Shown: one piece after another, positions 35,378-47,313 of the stretch
Layout of the letters: each line of letters starts with the position of its first letter
How positions within the stretch are numbered: the stretch's first letter is position 1
Made by a program: the position numbers and the translations under genes
Assembly: GCA_022496805.1 (NCBI GenBank)
Contig: CM040102.1
Location: forward strand, 18,011,955-18,075,954
DNA: 64,000 nucleotides
Direction: 5' to 3'
Source: Pohlia nutans
Taxonomy: Eukaryota > Streptophyta > Bryopsida > Bryales > Mniaceae
The notes under the pieces: model-generated
The model's database searches: none
Told to the model about the DNA's origin: nothing
The model's input: the letters and a program-made list of their open reading frames with translations, nothing else

Positions 35378-38300
35378 ATGGTAGTGATGAGCTCGGCGTG
35401 GATGCTGCAGGCATTGCCAATCCCTGCTCGCCTTCTTCTTCCCAAATTCTCCATCTCTTGTGTCACCACCGCACTCCGCAGCAGCAGCAGGGCAACTGCT
35501 TCTCTCCATCGTTTGCCAGCTCCCGGCCAAAAACCGCTCCTCCTCTTCGGTGGAGCAACTTGCGCGTTGAACCCTAGGGTCCTCGTTCGAACCACCGCCG
35601 GTACAAAACAGTTGTCGTCGTGCGCTGCTTCTTCGTCGTCGTCCTCTGCCATGGCTGGCGCTTGCAGTGACCCGCCCCCGATGTATCGGGCTAATGTCGG
35701 TGTCTGTCTTATCAATCACAAGAATGAGGTCAGTCTAATTCTTATTGTTCTTTTTGGACTTTTCATGTTCGGTATGTTTACAAAGTGTCCTGATATGCTG
35801 AATAGTCTGATTATCGTGCGGATGTATTTTTGTTCGAGGTCATATGATTCCATCCTAAGGATCTATTGCGCTTTCTTGAAACGACTAGCCGCTATCGAAT
35901 TATAAATGATAAGAGTTGGTGTCTGTTTTATTAATGATAACAATTAGGTCGGCTTAAGTTTATTGTTCTTTTTGGACTTTTCAAGTTTGTTATGTTTACA
36001 AGTGTCCTGGTATGCTCAAGAGTCTGATTATCGTGCTTTTCATTATTAAAGGATGTATTTCTGTTCAAATCTTCACTCGAGGTCATATGATTCCATCCTA
36101 ATTGAGCTTTCTTGCAACGACTAGCAGCTATTGAATTGTAAATGACAAGAATTGGTTTCTGTCTTATCAATGATGAGAATTAGGTCAGTATGATTTCCTT
36201 TTTGTTGCGACAGTGCGAATTTTTGTTTTCGGACTTGTGGAGTTAGTTATGCATGTCTTGCTTACAAGTCTTACAGGTGCATGATATGCTGAAGTCTGAT
36301 TATCGTGCTTTTCATCATTAGAAGGATGTTATTTTGTTTAAATTTTCACTCGAGGTCATATGATCCCATCCTACGGATCTATTGCAATTATTGAGCTTTC
36401 TTGAAACGACTAGCCGCTATGGAATTATAAATGTTAAGAATTGGTGTCTGTCTTATCAATGATAAGAATTAGGTCGGCCTAAGTTTATAGTTCTTTTTGG
36501 ACTTTTCAAGTTTGTGATGTTTACAAGTGTCCTGGTATGCTCAAGAGTCTGATTATCGTGCTTTTCATCATTAAAGGATGTATTTCTGTTCAAATCTTCA
36601 CTCGAGGTCATATGATTCCATCCTAATTGAGCTTTCTTGCAACGACTAGCAGCTATTGAATTGTAAATGATAATAATTGGTTTCTGTCTTATCAATGATG
36701 AGAATTAGGTCAGTATAATTTCCTTTTTGTTGCGACAGTGCGGATTGTTGTTTTCGGACTTTTGGAGTTAGTTATGCATTTAATCTTACAGGTGCATGAT
36801 ATGCTGAAGTCTGATTATCGTGCTTTTCATCATTAAAAGGATGTAATTCTGTTTAAATTTTCACTCGAGGTCATATGAGTCCATCCTCGGGATCTATTGC
36901 AGTTATTGAGCTTTCTTGAAACTACTAGCCGCTATGGAATTATAAATGTTAAGAATTGGTGTCTGTCTTATCAATGATAAGAATTAGGTCAGTATAATTT
37001 TGCTTGTGCGAATTGTTGTTTTTGAACTTTTGGAGTTAGTTATGCATGTAATCTTACAGGTGCATGATATGCTGAAGTTTGATTATCGTGCTTTTCATCA
37101 TTAAAAAGGATTTCATTCTGTTCAAATTTTCTCTCGAGGTCATATGAGTTTATCCTCAAAGAATTCAATAGATCCTGAGCTTCTTGAAACGACTAGGTGT
37201 TATGGAAAGAACAATTTTTAAAGACCTTGCTTTGTGTTAGGATACTGCCAATTGTTGTTGTTAGACCTTTTTAGCGCAATGCGCTCAAGTTAGTTATGCA
37301 TGTCTTGTTTACAAGTGTTGTAGGTGCTTGATATGCTAAGAGTCTGATAATCGTGCTTGTCATCATTAAATGGGCATGTGATTCTGTTCAAATTTTCACT
37401 CGAGGTCATATGAGTCTATAGTAAGGATTTATTGCAATTTTTGAGCTTTCTTGACACGACTAGCTGCCATGGAAAGAACAATTAAATAAAAAAATTAATT
37501 AGAGATTTGCGTTTCTTGTGTTGTCAGGTTTTTGTAGCGCAGCGATTGGATGTTCCCGGAGCTTGGCAAATGCCTCAGGTATGATGATTTTCTTACTGTT
37601 CTTAGCGAAATTTCCTCTGGCGATAAGCTACGTGTATTCTTGCAGTATGTTTTTGTGAGGACATTTGGAGTTCTCATTGTAAGTTCAAAGTTCATGATTT
37701 GGGAGACAACCATATAGTGAATGGTGAGAAGTGTGGCGAGCTGGTTAGTGCAGGGAGGTATAGATGGAGAAGAAGACCCTCGAGCAGCAGCGTTTAGGGA
37801 ACTGAGGGAAGAAACGGGAGTTACCTCCGCAGAGTATTTGGGAGAGGTACGAGTATTTCAAAAATATTATGACGTGCAAATCCTCATAAAAACCTTGTCT
37901 TGATTTGAAATGTATAATTTCAGAAATATGCCTTCATCTAATCGCATTGTCAAGTTTCCTCAAAAGAATCTGTTTTTGGCCTGTTGCTACTGTATTGAGA
38001 ATATCAGAATGCACTGAACATCCTCCTTACTATGTTTATTTTCCTGATAGCTTAATGGTATCACGTCCTACTTGCAGGTACCTGAGTGGTTAACGTATGA
38101 CTTTCCACCCGAGGTGAAGGCAAGGCTTACTAATTTGTGGGGAACAGAGTGGAATGGGCAAGCTCAGAAATGGTCAGTGGAACTCTTGACAATTTTATTC
38201 AGTTCTCGACAGCATTGATATGCAGTAATTCATGTACACTGAGATGCAAAAGTTGAACTATCAAGTCGAACACGTTTGCTGTGATACGGTTGCCTTCACG

Positions 38301-38774
38301 CGCAGCAGTCATTTAGCTTGCACGTCTCATATTTGTTGGGACCTCGAAGTTCCGTTATGTTCTCGATGCCTTATTTATTCTATTTTCCTTGATTGATTTC
38401 AGGTTCTTGTTCAAATTCACCGGGAATGAAAGCGAGATCAACTTACTAGGTGATGGGTCTGAAAATCCTGAATTTTCTGAATGGAAGTGGGTGCCAGTCG
38501 AAGAAGTCATCAAACATGTATGGCTACTTACTACTAATCTTCATACTCGTGCTCCTATGCTTCAGCTTAGTACTGCCTTCAATTTACTAGATTTGAATTG
38601 TAGCTTTCCAGTGTAGTTCGAGCATAATTTTGAGAATGCTCATAATTCTTAGGCTACTGAGAAGTACATCAGCTTCTGTCCTTCTCATGTGATTAGAGGT
38701 GTTTACAGGCTGTGGAATTCAAGAAACGAGTGTACGAACGGGCTTTCAAACATCTGGTCAAGCTGATGAAGTGA
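35378..38774 (+). CDS. plastid-type Nudix hydrolase (NUDX26/27, Ap4A type)
   Basis: Hydrolyses dinucleoside polyphosphates (or trims RNA 5' ends, as in RppH relatives), probably in plastids or mitochondria. Exons 35378-35728, 37528-37578, 37754-37846, 38078-38172, 38403-38517 and 38709-38774 give 256 residues, all phases joining. The first about 100 residues are Ser/Ala/Arg/Leu-rich without a conserved domain, as expected for a transit peptide. The fold starts at YRANVGVCLINHKNE. Residues 135-157 form a complete Nudix box: G135, E141, R149-E150, E153-E154, G156. WGTEWNGQAQKWFLFKF and EFSEWKWVPVEEV are typical of the plant NUDX26/27 and bacterial RppH group. The ATG at 35378 is the first in frame; MAGACSDPPP inside exon 1 could be a shorter cytosolic start. 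Confidence 0.93.
35698..37480 (+). repeat. Nudix intron 1: tandem array of the exon-1/intron junction
   Basis: Units of about 220-290 bp repeat across intron 1. Five copies contain a decayed version of the last about 30 nt of exon 1 plus the donor: junctions at 35948, 36184, 36473, 36709 and 36988, with the true donor at 35729. Each copy reads about GVCLINDKN then TAG where the exon has GAG. Copies at 35948/36184 and 36473/36709 form a 525-bp higher-order repeat. Later units keep only the intronic GATTATCGTGCTTTTCAT part. Confidence 0.9.
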
Positions 38775-40706
38775 TGTTGCAGTCTTTTGCGAATAAGGTC
38801 CCCCAGGGGTCGTGAAAGTGCCGCCTGGTGGTCGAGCTCATGGCAGAATTTTCATCTGTCTTGCTACATGGAACATCTGTGCACATGAGAAATACCATTT
38901 TAACGATTGGGTGAGCTCGTGCTAAGTACAAGCATTATGTTCAAGCACCGTATGTGTAATGCAGCAATCTCCCACCATCTTCACCTGACAGGGATTTCCA
39001 TTCCCAAGACATAAGTGATATTAGCCCCTATGACCGTGTGGTCATACTTCAGTTTGTCTTGTTTTGTCTATGTTCTTGACTGTCCTAGATGAACACAAAG
39101 TGATTTTTTTTATGTTTTTCAAAGATGAAGCCATATACTTTTTATACGTTATGAGTTTTTTAAATCCTTTGAAATAAATTTGGAATTTTTGTGAAGTTTT
39201 TAATTTTTTAAGTCAAGAAAATCTATATCAATTACAAAACGTGATTCAAAAAAACCTCAAAACTTTAAAAGCATAGATTTTTATGAAGATTATCAAGGTG
39301 ACATTTAGGGCAAAATATTATGTTTATTTTTGGAATTTTGATAGCATGAATTTAAACGTCACAATTGCAGTGATACATATCCAACTTGCAACTGCAATAA
39401 GTTTTCCATTTTTGGAATTCTGAAAGTTATAAAGTGGATTTAGAACTACAATTGGTAAATTTTGCTTTATTGATTGATGTCAACTTCAATTGAAATCATT
39501 TTAAAGGCCAGAGCAATGCATTGCAAAAGTCATTTTGACTTTGCAGTTGTATGAAATCTCACATGGGTTGAAATTTTAATCACATACACATTTGTTGGCA
39601 ATGTATCTACTAAACAAAATTCAGCTCAAATTTTACCTTTTTAATCCCCCACCAAAATGCAGTTTGATTTTGAAAATGTCAAAACGTGGCAATTCAACGT
39701 TTCGAGGTTTCTCTTTTAAAACCCAAGAGACCGTTTCATGATTGTTATCCAATACTTCCAAATAGCCAAAAGATGTTTCAACTTCAACTTCAGTTTGACA
39801 AATATTTTTCAAAACTTGACTATACAAGTAATTCAAACTATGATTTTTAGCATCTTATATTTTAATACAAATTTCAAAAAGGCACAAAACAAATATTTTA
39901 TTGCACATCTATTTTTCATTGTCCAAGATCCTTCTGACTTTGGGATTAAAAGCTATGGAAGAAAATGGTATTTTGAGTGTAGGCAAGAATCTTTGATATG
40001 TTTCTTTTCTTTATCTTTTTCTTTTCAATTTTTTTCCCACAATTGGAGAATTTTATCCACAAAGAGGAAAAGTTGGATATGATACCTTTGTCAATGACTC
40101 CTTTAGCAATCATAATATTCTTTAGGAATTATAAGAGCACCCTTTTCAACAATAGCCCTGTAGGTGCTTCAACAATGTCTCACCACCCAACTTCTTTAGC
40201 TAAAGATGATGTAGACCTGCCATGATTTCGGAGATCTACTAAGTATGCTAATTTGGAAATAGTGACTAGAATATGAGGTATTACACAGAAGAGCTAAAGA
40301 ATCACTTGAGAATGATTTGAGGACAAGCTTTTTGTCTACAATAAAAGCATACTACTTCTTTATTTGTAAGATTGAGTGAGTATTCATCGATTGCACATTC
40401 TGATAATGAAGTTACAAAGTTGAGGCCCACCAGCCAGCGAGACGAGATCGGTTGAGCAGAAGGCACTTTTCTGTTCTCCACTCATCTCACAGTTTGCTTG
40501 TACGATTGTTTAATTAATTGTACCCGCAACTCCCCACCAACAAACTTCATTGGCTCTCAGAATTCAAAGTGGCCATCAATCCATCATCCTCTCCATCAAT
40601 TCTCATGAGTGCATCAAATTGAGCAGATGGCAATAAGAGATTTGGCTGAACATGTGATGTAACGTCTTATACGGTAGCCGTCCCTTTTACTGATCACAAC
40701 TCATAC
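38775..40706. other. Nudix 3' flank and spacer
   Basis: Probable 3' UTR near 38775-39050, then AT-rich sequence. Open frames at 39633-40225 are low complexity and not called. Confidence 0.4.
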
Positions 40707-40709
40707 TAA

Positions 40710-40973
40710 GGGCGGGCTTCTATATGAGCATATGTCCGATGGATACAGCTAAAGGATAAAAAATGAGGTCCCAACTTTCACCTATGCTCTGTAAGTGTTG
40801 AAAGCAGCTTTCACCATGCCATCGGTGGGCCACGTGATTGGTTGCTTTATAGAGAATCTTTAATTTTATTTATTAAATTGCTCTACCAAGGGTGCATGGA
40901 AGTGGTCTGTGTTATTTTAATCGGTAGAGAGTTAAATTTTAGGACCGGTCCAACTTTGCATGGAAGGAGGCCC
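40710..40973. mobile_element. PIF/Harbinger (Tourist-like) MITE, copy 1
   Basis: 264 bp flanked by TAA (40707-40709, 40974-40976). Ends GGGCGGGCTTC and GAAGGAGGCCC. Homologous in inverted orientation to 44249-44524 (shared TCTCTACCGAT, CCACTTCCATGCAC). Confidence 0.85.
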
Positions 40974-40976
40974 TAA

Positions 40977-41792
40977 CAGTGTCTAAGAGCAGGCCTAGCA
41001 GCATTCATTTTCCAAATATCGTCAATATGGCCAATGATAGTTCTCATATCAAGCATTTTGTCCTAATCTCTGACAAAACCTTGCTCTCACTTTACGAAGT
41101 TGAGTTTAGTAAATTTATTCTTTGCTATTATGATTGTCTCAAGTAATGACAAAAGTAGTAGTATGTAATCGGTCGTTGCACTCTATTCCAAGGACACTTG
41201 GTGGTTGTTGCTAGAGAAATTTCACTTCTCACACACCATCTTGGATGTGAACTTGGTGCACAATGAGCAACTGTTGGTATGATCTAAGCTCATTGAAAGG
41301 CACTTGCACCTAATCAATTGTTTCTTGGAGACGTTCAATTGCATATCTATGGTTTAGACACCTTCTTTGGGACTCGGACTCACATGAGGGATGTAGGTGA
41401 GCGATTTATTGCTAGAATGTATAGATAGAAACTCTGATCCTCTTTCAAGGCTGACATGAATAAAATGTCTCTTTGTCTTAACAATGAGCTAGTGCTCATC
41501 GGACAAAGGGTCATTGGTCCAAGACTACTCTTCCCTGCTAAATAGCGATACAATTTATTGGAGGAGTATTTGACAAGAGATACTTCAATTTTGGGTGGAT
41601 GAAATCACAACACTCAAATGATCTCAAATCTTGAAAAATTGTATTGATAATTTCTGGATGAATATACAAGTTTTGAAGATGAATGAATGTGTTTTCTTTC
41701 ATGTTTACATGCTCATTCATACTTATGGATGTATATTGCTTCATCATTATAGTGAAGATCGCTTTCTGCACCACCAAAAAAGAATGAAATAA
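40977..41792. other. spacer, possibly decayed coding remnant
   Basis: 41150-41450 translates into short open patches, but with many stops and no motif I recognise. Nothing else. Confidence 0.3.
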
Positions 41793-42340
41793 TCCCTAAA
41801 GGACCGCGGGTTTTTCTTGTTTTGAGCATCATTTTCACTTCTTTATATTCATTTTCTTGTGATTTTTTTTGGCTTTTAACAGCTAATACCAATTTGTACA
41901 ATAAAAAAAATTAATTTTTTTTTGGACCGATTTAACAAATTTTCCCATGTCTTCAAGGATGGTCAAGAAAGGTCAGAGAAGATTGTCATTCAGCTTTTCA
42001 CTTCAAACGCTATTAATAAAGTTACAATCTCTACAGTCAAATTCTATGAAATTTTTACTATGCATTCTTTTGGTAGTTTTAAACAAGATACTATAGTTAG
42101 AGTTCCAAAAAAATCGTTTTTAAGGTTCATTTTTAGCCCTGCCCACATTGCCCACTATCCCCTAAAATACATTTTTCTCTCTATAACTTCCACTTATGAA
42201 ATTGGAATCAAAAAATAATTTGAATCCCCATTTTTATATTGACATACTGAATTCACATAATTTAGGATTAAAATTGACACCGTTGAAACCTACCCAAACA
42301 TTGAAAATGTCTCATTTAGGACACTTGGTCCTTTAAAAGA
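41793..42340. mobile_element. piggyBac-like MITE, degenerate copy
   Basis: Left end CCCTAAAGGACCGCGGG, right end GGTCCTTTAAAAGA; the TTAA flanks have decayed (TAAT). About 550 bp, closely related to 59774-60316 along its length. A 98-codon open frame inside is not conserved between the copies. Confidence 0.65.
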
Positions 42341-42721
42341 TAATAAACCCTCACGAGCGGAATTTTGTGAAAATGCTTCCTCTTACTTTTGCTATTACAA
42401 AATTATAATTTGATTTCTTCACCAATTAGTAAAGTGTTCATCCATTTGTTGACTTTGACCATAGAGAAGGGGCATTGCGGGGACACTCATTTTTTTGGGC
42501 TAAATATCACTGTAGCAAAAATATTATGTTTATGATTCCAGTGAAATGCATTCTCGTCCTTGTTAGATTTTGGTCAAAGCACCTCGTAGCGTAGCTGCTT
42601 GTTTAAATGTCACTATGGAGTAGGTAGGAAGCTTAAAAGCAATGCTCCCTCTCAATGATACCTTCAACTCCACTCATCTGGCTGCCTAGGTGGCAATCAT
42701 ATTAACCATGAGATAGTTTAA

Positions 42722-43256
42722 CTCTTTAACGTCTTGATTCAATATTGTTTTGAAAGATTCATCATATAATGTTTAATGAAAAACAAAAATGGAGTTATTG
42801 TACAAAGCAAAGTTGTAAATGTCAATGTGAAGACCACATTTGTATAGTTGGATCATCATTTTTTTAATTAATATTTTAAAATTAATTTTGCAAGGTTTTC
42901 TCTTCAAAATTCAAATAAAAATTCCAAATCAACACTCTTTATATATATTGTAACGAAATTGGAAAAGCATGCACTATGAGATGATATGGTTTCCATTATT
43001 TGATTCTACTTATTTTGGAAAATCCTGTTTAAAGTCTCACTTTCCAAACTAAGAATAAAACTTGACATAAATCAATTTGTGTTGTTTTTCAAAAGTCACA
43101 ATATCTTATTTTGAAAATCCATACTATACAAATGATAGTCAACTAGCACAAGAATCAAGAGAAATTTGGATGGATGAAAAATTGTATAGAATGTAGTCAA
43201 GAGAAAGGTTGCAACGTGTTCGTCATTCATTATATGGACATAGGTGTGTCAAAGGG
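42722..43256. mobile_element. piggyBac-like MITE, copy C
   Basis: 535 bp, TTAA at 42718-42721 and 43257-43260. Ends CTCTTTAACGTC and CAAAGGG. Homologous in inverted orientation to 61988-62526 (shared block around GATGATATGGTTTCCATTATTTG). Confidence 0.8.
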
Positions 43257-43501
43257 TTAAATGTGTGACAAGTGTGATACGATTAATGACAATATGCCAA
43301 GTGTCCAAATATTCTAGAATGCCATTTCAGAAAAGTAAGATTAAAAAGTTCCGAGTGTAAACGTGAGTCTTAAGAGGTGCAACGTTTTGTTTGCAAACTG
43401 CATTGGAATAGAAAAAGAAAAAGCAGCCCTTGAGATGGAGGGAAGTGGTAGACTCCTGAGTAGACTTTCAAAGATGGGATTTACCTCATTTGCTAAGTTA
43501 A

Positions 43502-44064
43502 CCCCTGAGGACCAACAGTCATGGTATTAAAATGACAAATTCAATCCATCATATTTGGAATAGTACAAATTGGATTGAACCAAATTTTATATCCCGAGAA
43601 TCACTGAATGACATTGCATTTATTGGTAAAAAACACAAATGAAATTAAACCAAAAAAAAAAAAAAAAAAAGCTCGCATAGAAACTACACTAAATGACATA
43701 TTTAGCTTCCGGGGAGAATTGATGTTTTTTTACCCCAATTCGTTCGAAGATGAAGAGAAATAGTGTCCCTACACTACATAGGAGTTGGCCACTTGTCATT
43801 CCCACTTTTTTTGAGAGTGCGATGTTCTTTTAAGTAATGAGAGTGACATGAGGTGGCATGCCATATTTATTATAAAGGTGCCGTATGCCATTGGAACACT
43901 AGGCATCCATTTTTTTTCTTACAAGGACACTGTCTACATCTCCCTAAAATTAAATAGTGTCCGGGTTGAGAATAGTGTCATGGGACACTAAAAATGCCAT
44001 TCAGTGCACTCAAAAGGCTAAAGAATACACGAGGCCCCATTTGGGCTTCTTTGTCCTTTAGGGG
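43502..44064. mobile_element. piggyBac-like MITE, copy D
   Basis: 563 bp, TTAA at 43498-43501 and 44065-44068. Ends CCCCTGAGGACC and GTCCTTTAGGGG. Noncoding, with a poly-A run in the interior. Confidence 0.85.
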
Positions 44065-44115
44065 TTAAGTTAGGGAAAGATATTTCAGACGTGAAATCTT
44101 TGAAATTACACAATA

Positions 44116-44543
44116 CTCCTCTGTCCCATATTAAACTTCATGTACTGTGAAAATAGAGGACTCAAATAGTCCAATGGTGTGAACCCTAAGCACAACAGTG
44201 TGGACCCTGAGCCAATAGGAGTAGTAGTTTGAGCAAACATGAAGCTTAGGGCCTCCTTCCATGCAGAGTCGGGCCAGTCCTCATAATCACCTCTCTACCG
44301 ATAAAAAAAAGGTACGTACCACTTCCATGCACATCTCACTAAAGCAACCCAATAGTCAAAATTAAAAACTCTTCACAAAGCAACCAATCACGTAGCCCAA
44401 CGAGGACACGGTGATATGGATGACTTTGCAAGTCTGGTGTCAACGCTCACTGAGCATGGGTGCAAGTTGGAACCTCATTAGTTGAATCTGGCCACCGGCC
44501 GGATGGTCACATGGAAGCCTGCCCTTAGTATGGGACAGAGGGG
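44116..44543. mobile_element. Stowaway element interrupted by a Tourist element
   Basis: Ends CTCCTCTGTCCCATATTAAACTTCATG and the matching complement at 44531-44543, TA at 44114-44115 and 44544-44545. A Tourist-like MITE sits inside at 44249-44524. Removing it and one TTA restores the Stowaway right arm. Confidence 0.85.
44249..44524. mobile_element. PIF/Harbinger (Tourist-like) MITE, copy 2
   Basis: 276 bp flanked by TTA (44246-44248, 44525-44527). Ends GGGCCTCCTTCCATGCA and CATGGAAGCCTGCCC. Inverted relative of 40710-40973. Confidence 0.88.
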
Positions 44544-44728
44544 TAACAAAGTCCCAGCCTGAATGGCGGTTGTTCGTCTGTATGTTGACAGCACGTACAA
44601 ACACTCAGTTCTTTGTCGTTGCCATACAATGCAGAGTGCCAACTCTTTTGTGGATTTTGGCTTAGATGCCAAGCAGAGCAGACAGGAGTTTCATCACTCC
44701 CTGGCTGGCATGATCTCGGGACAATATA

Positions 44729-45136
44729 AGGTTGGATAACCTATTACCACCAACTTAAGCAATCTGGCCTATTTTTGGCAGTGCTAAATTCAAAATATAT
44801 ATATATATATATGACCGCAGTCGAAATAGGTTTTGATGAGGATTGCAAAAAATTGCAACATCTAATTCGCATTTGTCAATTTTATACAAAATTCCAAAGT
44901 GGAAAGTAATCTTTTACCCAAATCAAACCTCTAGATTTTCCCATGCCCACATCATGTGGTACTAACTTTCACTCATCATGATACCCAAAACCACCAACCA
45001 TTTCTTCGCAATGCTTGTCATGCCATTGGTCTACCTCAATAGTGAAATTGGTGGTTTTGAGTATCAACTCTGGTGGCCGCAAGAAAAGTCTACAGGTTGT
45101 AATTGGGGGAGGTGGTGGTAATAGGTTATCCAACCC
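44729..45136. mobile_element. TA-flanked MITE, AGGTTGGATAACC family, copy 1
   Basis: 408 bp, TA at 44727-44728 and 45137-45138. Ends AGGTTGGATAACCTATTACCACCA and complement. Contains an (AT)n run near 44795. Related in inverted orientation to 61634-62576. Confidence 0.85.
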
Positions 45137-45256
45137 TATGCTTGTCTTCTGTGAATCTCACTGCCCATGTAACTTATGTGAACTTGGGACTTTCCAATCC
45201 CGGTTTCCAATAGAGGGTCTCCAAGTTTCACACCATTCCTGCGTTCAAGACCAATA

Positions 45257-45539
45257 AGGTAGAGACACCCATAACCGACAGGTGACCAATAACCGATATA
45301 TCCTAATTCCTAGATTGTGAAAGAACAGATGTACCTCATTTGTATATGTCGGTTATGGGTTCTGAAGTACTTTTCACTTTGAAAAATTATACAAATTTCA
45401 ATATTGGGAGATAATTCATGGAAAAATGCTCATTCTTCATGAACCTTATTTTCCTACGAACGAAAATTATCTCCTTATCGATAACCCAAGTTTTGATATG
45501 CTGAAATGCTTAAGTTGTCGGTTATAGGTGTCTGTACCT
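45257..45539. mobile_element. TA-flanked MITE, AGGTAGAGACACCC family
   Basis: 283 bp, TA at 45255-45256 and 45540-45541. Ends AGGTAGAGACACCCATAACC and complement GGTGTCTGTACCT. The ends resemble those of 60964-61319. Confidence 0.85.
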
Positions 45540-45541
45540 TA

Positions 45542-46413
45542 ATTCAAGACGGACCCGGTAAATGGCAGCCAGCGGGCGGATGATGTGGTGTCCAAAAGCC
45601 AATGAATTTGGCCCTCCACCAAAAACATGACACATAACTAGGGTGGGGTCATCAATTCTTGCCAAGGTCTTCATGACTTTCTTAACCCCTTCCAATCCCA
45701 TCCTTGTAGAAAATCTCATTTGCATCAATAGAAAATAAGATGCATATTTTGTATGTTCAAAAGTATTTAAACTCCTTGAATATAAATGGGACACCCACCC
45801 AAAACTGCCTCATTTTGGACATATTCGTTGATGATCTCTGAATGCTTTTCAAAACTTTTTCTTTTTTTCACATTTCAACCATAGGATCTTGTGCTCCTAG
45901 GCCTTATAAACCATCCTTCAAACTTTTAAAACATTTGATCTTACAAGTGTCAAGATAATAGCAAATGTAGTTAAGATTTGAAATTTAAGGTCCTTAAAAA
46001 ATCAAGACAACCTTGCTTTGATGGACTCTCAAATTCCAAAAAAAATTTAAATAATGTTATTTTCTAAAAATTTCAATTCAATTTTGAAAAAAATGCCTAG
46101 TAAAACATTTCAACGTTAAATTATATTATAATAGTGTAAACCAAGTTTTCATGTATTTCTATGTTTAAAAATGTCATCATAATGTCTCAAATTCATATTG
46201 CAATGAAATACTCATTTTTAGGAATAAGAAAATAGACTTTCTAAATGAAATAGAAACCAAACTTTATAAACATGATTTTGTAAGTTTCAATCGAATGAAA
46301 AAAAAATCAAAATCAAAAAATCAAAAAATTAAAAAAAGAATTTTGAAGTTCAAAATTCAAGTTTCAGTTAGAGAAAAAACCAAAAATGCTCAAATACACT
46401 ATTTTATACAATA
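45542..46413. other. AT-rich spacer
   Basis: No gene or paired repeat recognised. Very A/T-rich from 45950 to 46400. Confidence 0.4.
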
Positions 46414-47301
46414 GAGTTAACTGAAAAGTCAGCCAAAGAGGAAATTTTTTGCAAACTTGTGTTGAATTCCTTTTGAACTCATATTGAAATATAAATAGAC
46501 AAAAAACTAGTGTATGATGAGTTGGGAGACAATCTAAAGCAAGGCACTGTCATTATTCTCCACACCTCGCAATGACTCCCGAACCTTTCACCAAAGCTCT
46601 AAGCCTTTGGCCCACAAGGGAACAATCTATGACACGACACTATTCAACCCAAGTATAGTTTAACCCCTAAAGGACCGGGGGTGTTTTTAGCCTAGCTCTT
46701 GTTTTCTTGACTAGCTCTTATAACAAGCTCAATTCCTCATTGGTGTGGGATAATTTTGACGATCGGCACCGTTGAAATCAAAGAAGACTTACATAGCTTT
46801 TGTATGAAAAAAAGATCAACAAAATCGCACAATTTTTGAGAAAATGCCACCGTTGAGAAGATTGATGGAACTTGTTCAGGGTATTTTGTCCACATGCTGA
46901 AATCGGATTGATCAAAAGTGCTCCAAAAAATCTGAAATTTTTACTGTGAGTAGAAATCATCATTTTAAAAATGTGGAAAAACTTTCAAGTGATTTGGAAG
47001 TGCGAAGAAGAAGATATCAGGGTTTGAAGTGACACCTAAATACCCACCGTGCAACTCAAAAAAATCATCAAAAATTGCACACTTCATGAAATTTCAATCG
47101 AGAAGTACTCACGGATTCAGCTCTTAAAAAGAACTAGGGTCTCTTTGTTGCTCACTTTACAATTCACGGTCCAATAACTCGAAATTCCTTACTTTCTAGT
47201 TCAAGAAGCCACGTGGTGGCCTCATGGTCCTTTAGGAGTTAAGAAAGAGATTAGAAGTAGAGCAAAAAGGGAGGTTAGATGGGCTTCTTTTCGATTAACT
47301 C
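46414..47301. mobile_element. GAGTTAAC-TIR element, copy 2, interrupted
   Basis: Ends GAGTTAACTGAAAAG and CGATTAACTC. Closely similar to 5049-5346 but split at a TTAA by the piggyBac-like element 46664-47238. Confidence 0.8.
46664..47238. mobile_element. piggyBac-like MITE, copy E, with empty-site control
   Basis: 575 bp, TTAA at 46660-46663 and 47239-47242. Ends CCCCTAAAGGACC and GGTCCTTTAGGAG. The paralogous host at 5049-5346 continues without interruption across the same point (TTCAAT at 5284-5289), showing a clean insertion with TTAA duplication. Confidence 0.92.
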
Positions 47302-47313
47302 AGGCCCTCTTTA

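Noticed and set aside
35931..36695. Paired 79-codon - strand ORFs
   Set aside because: They are the 525-bp higher-order repeat of Nudix intron 1 read on the wrong strand.
41922..42218. 98-codon ORF
   Set aside because: Lies inside a piggyBac-like MITE and is not kept open in the related copy at 59774.
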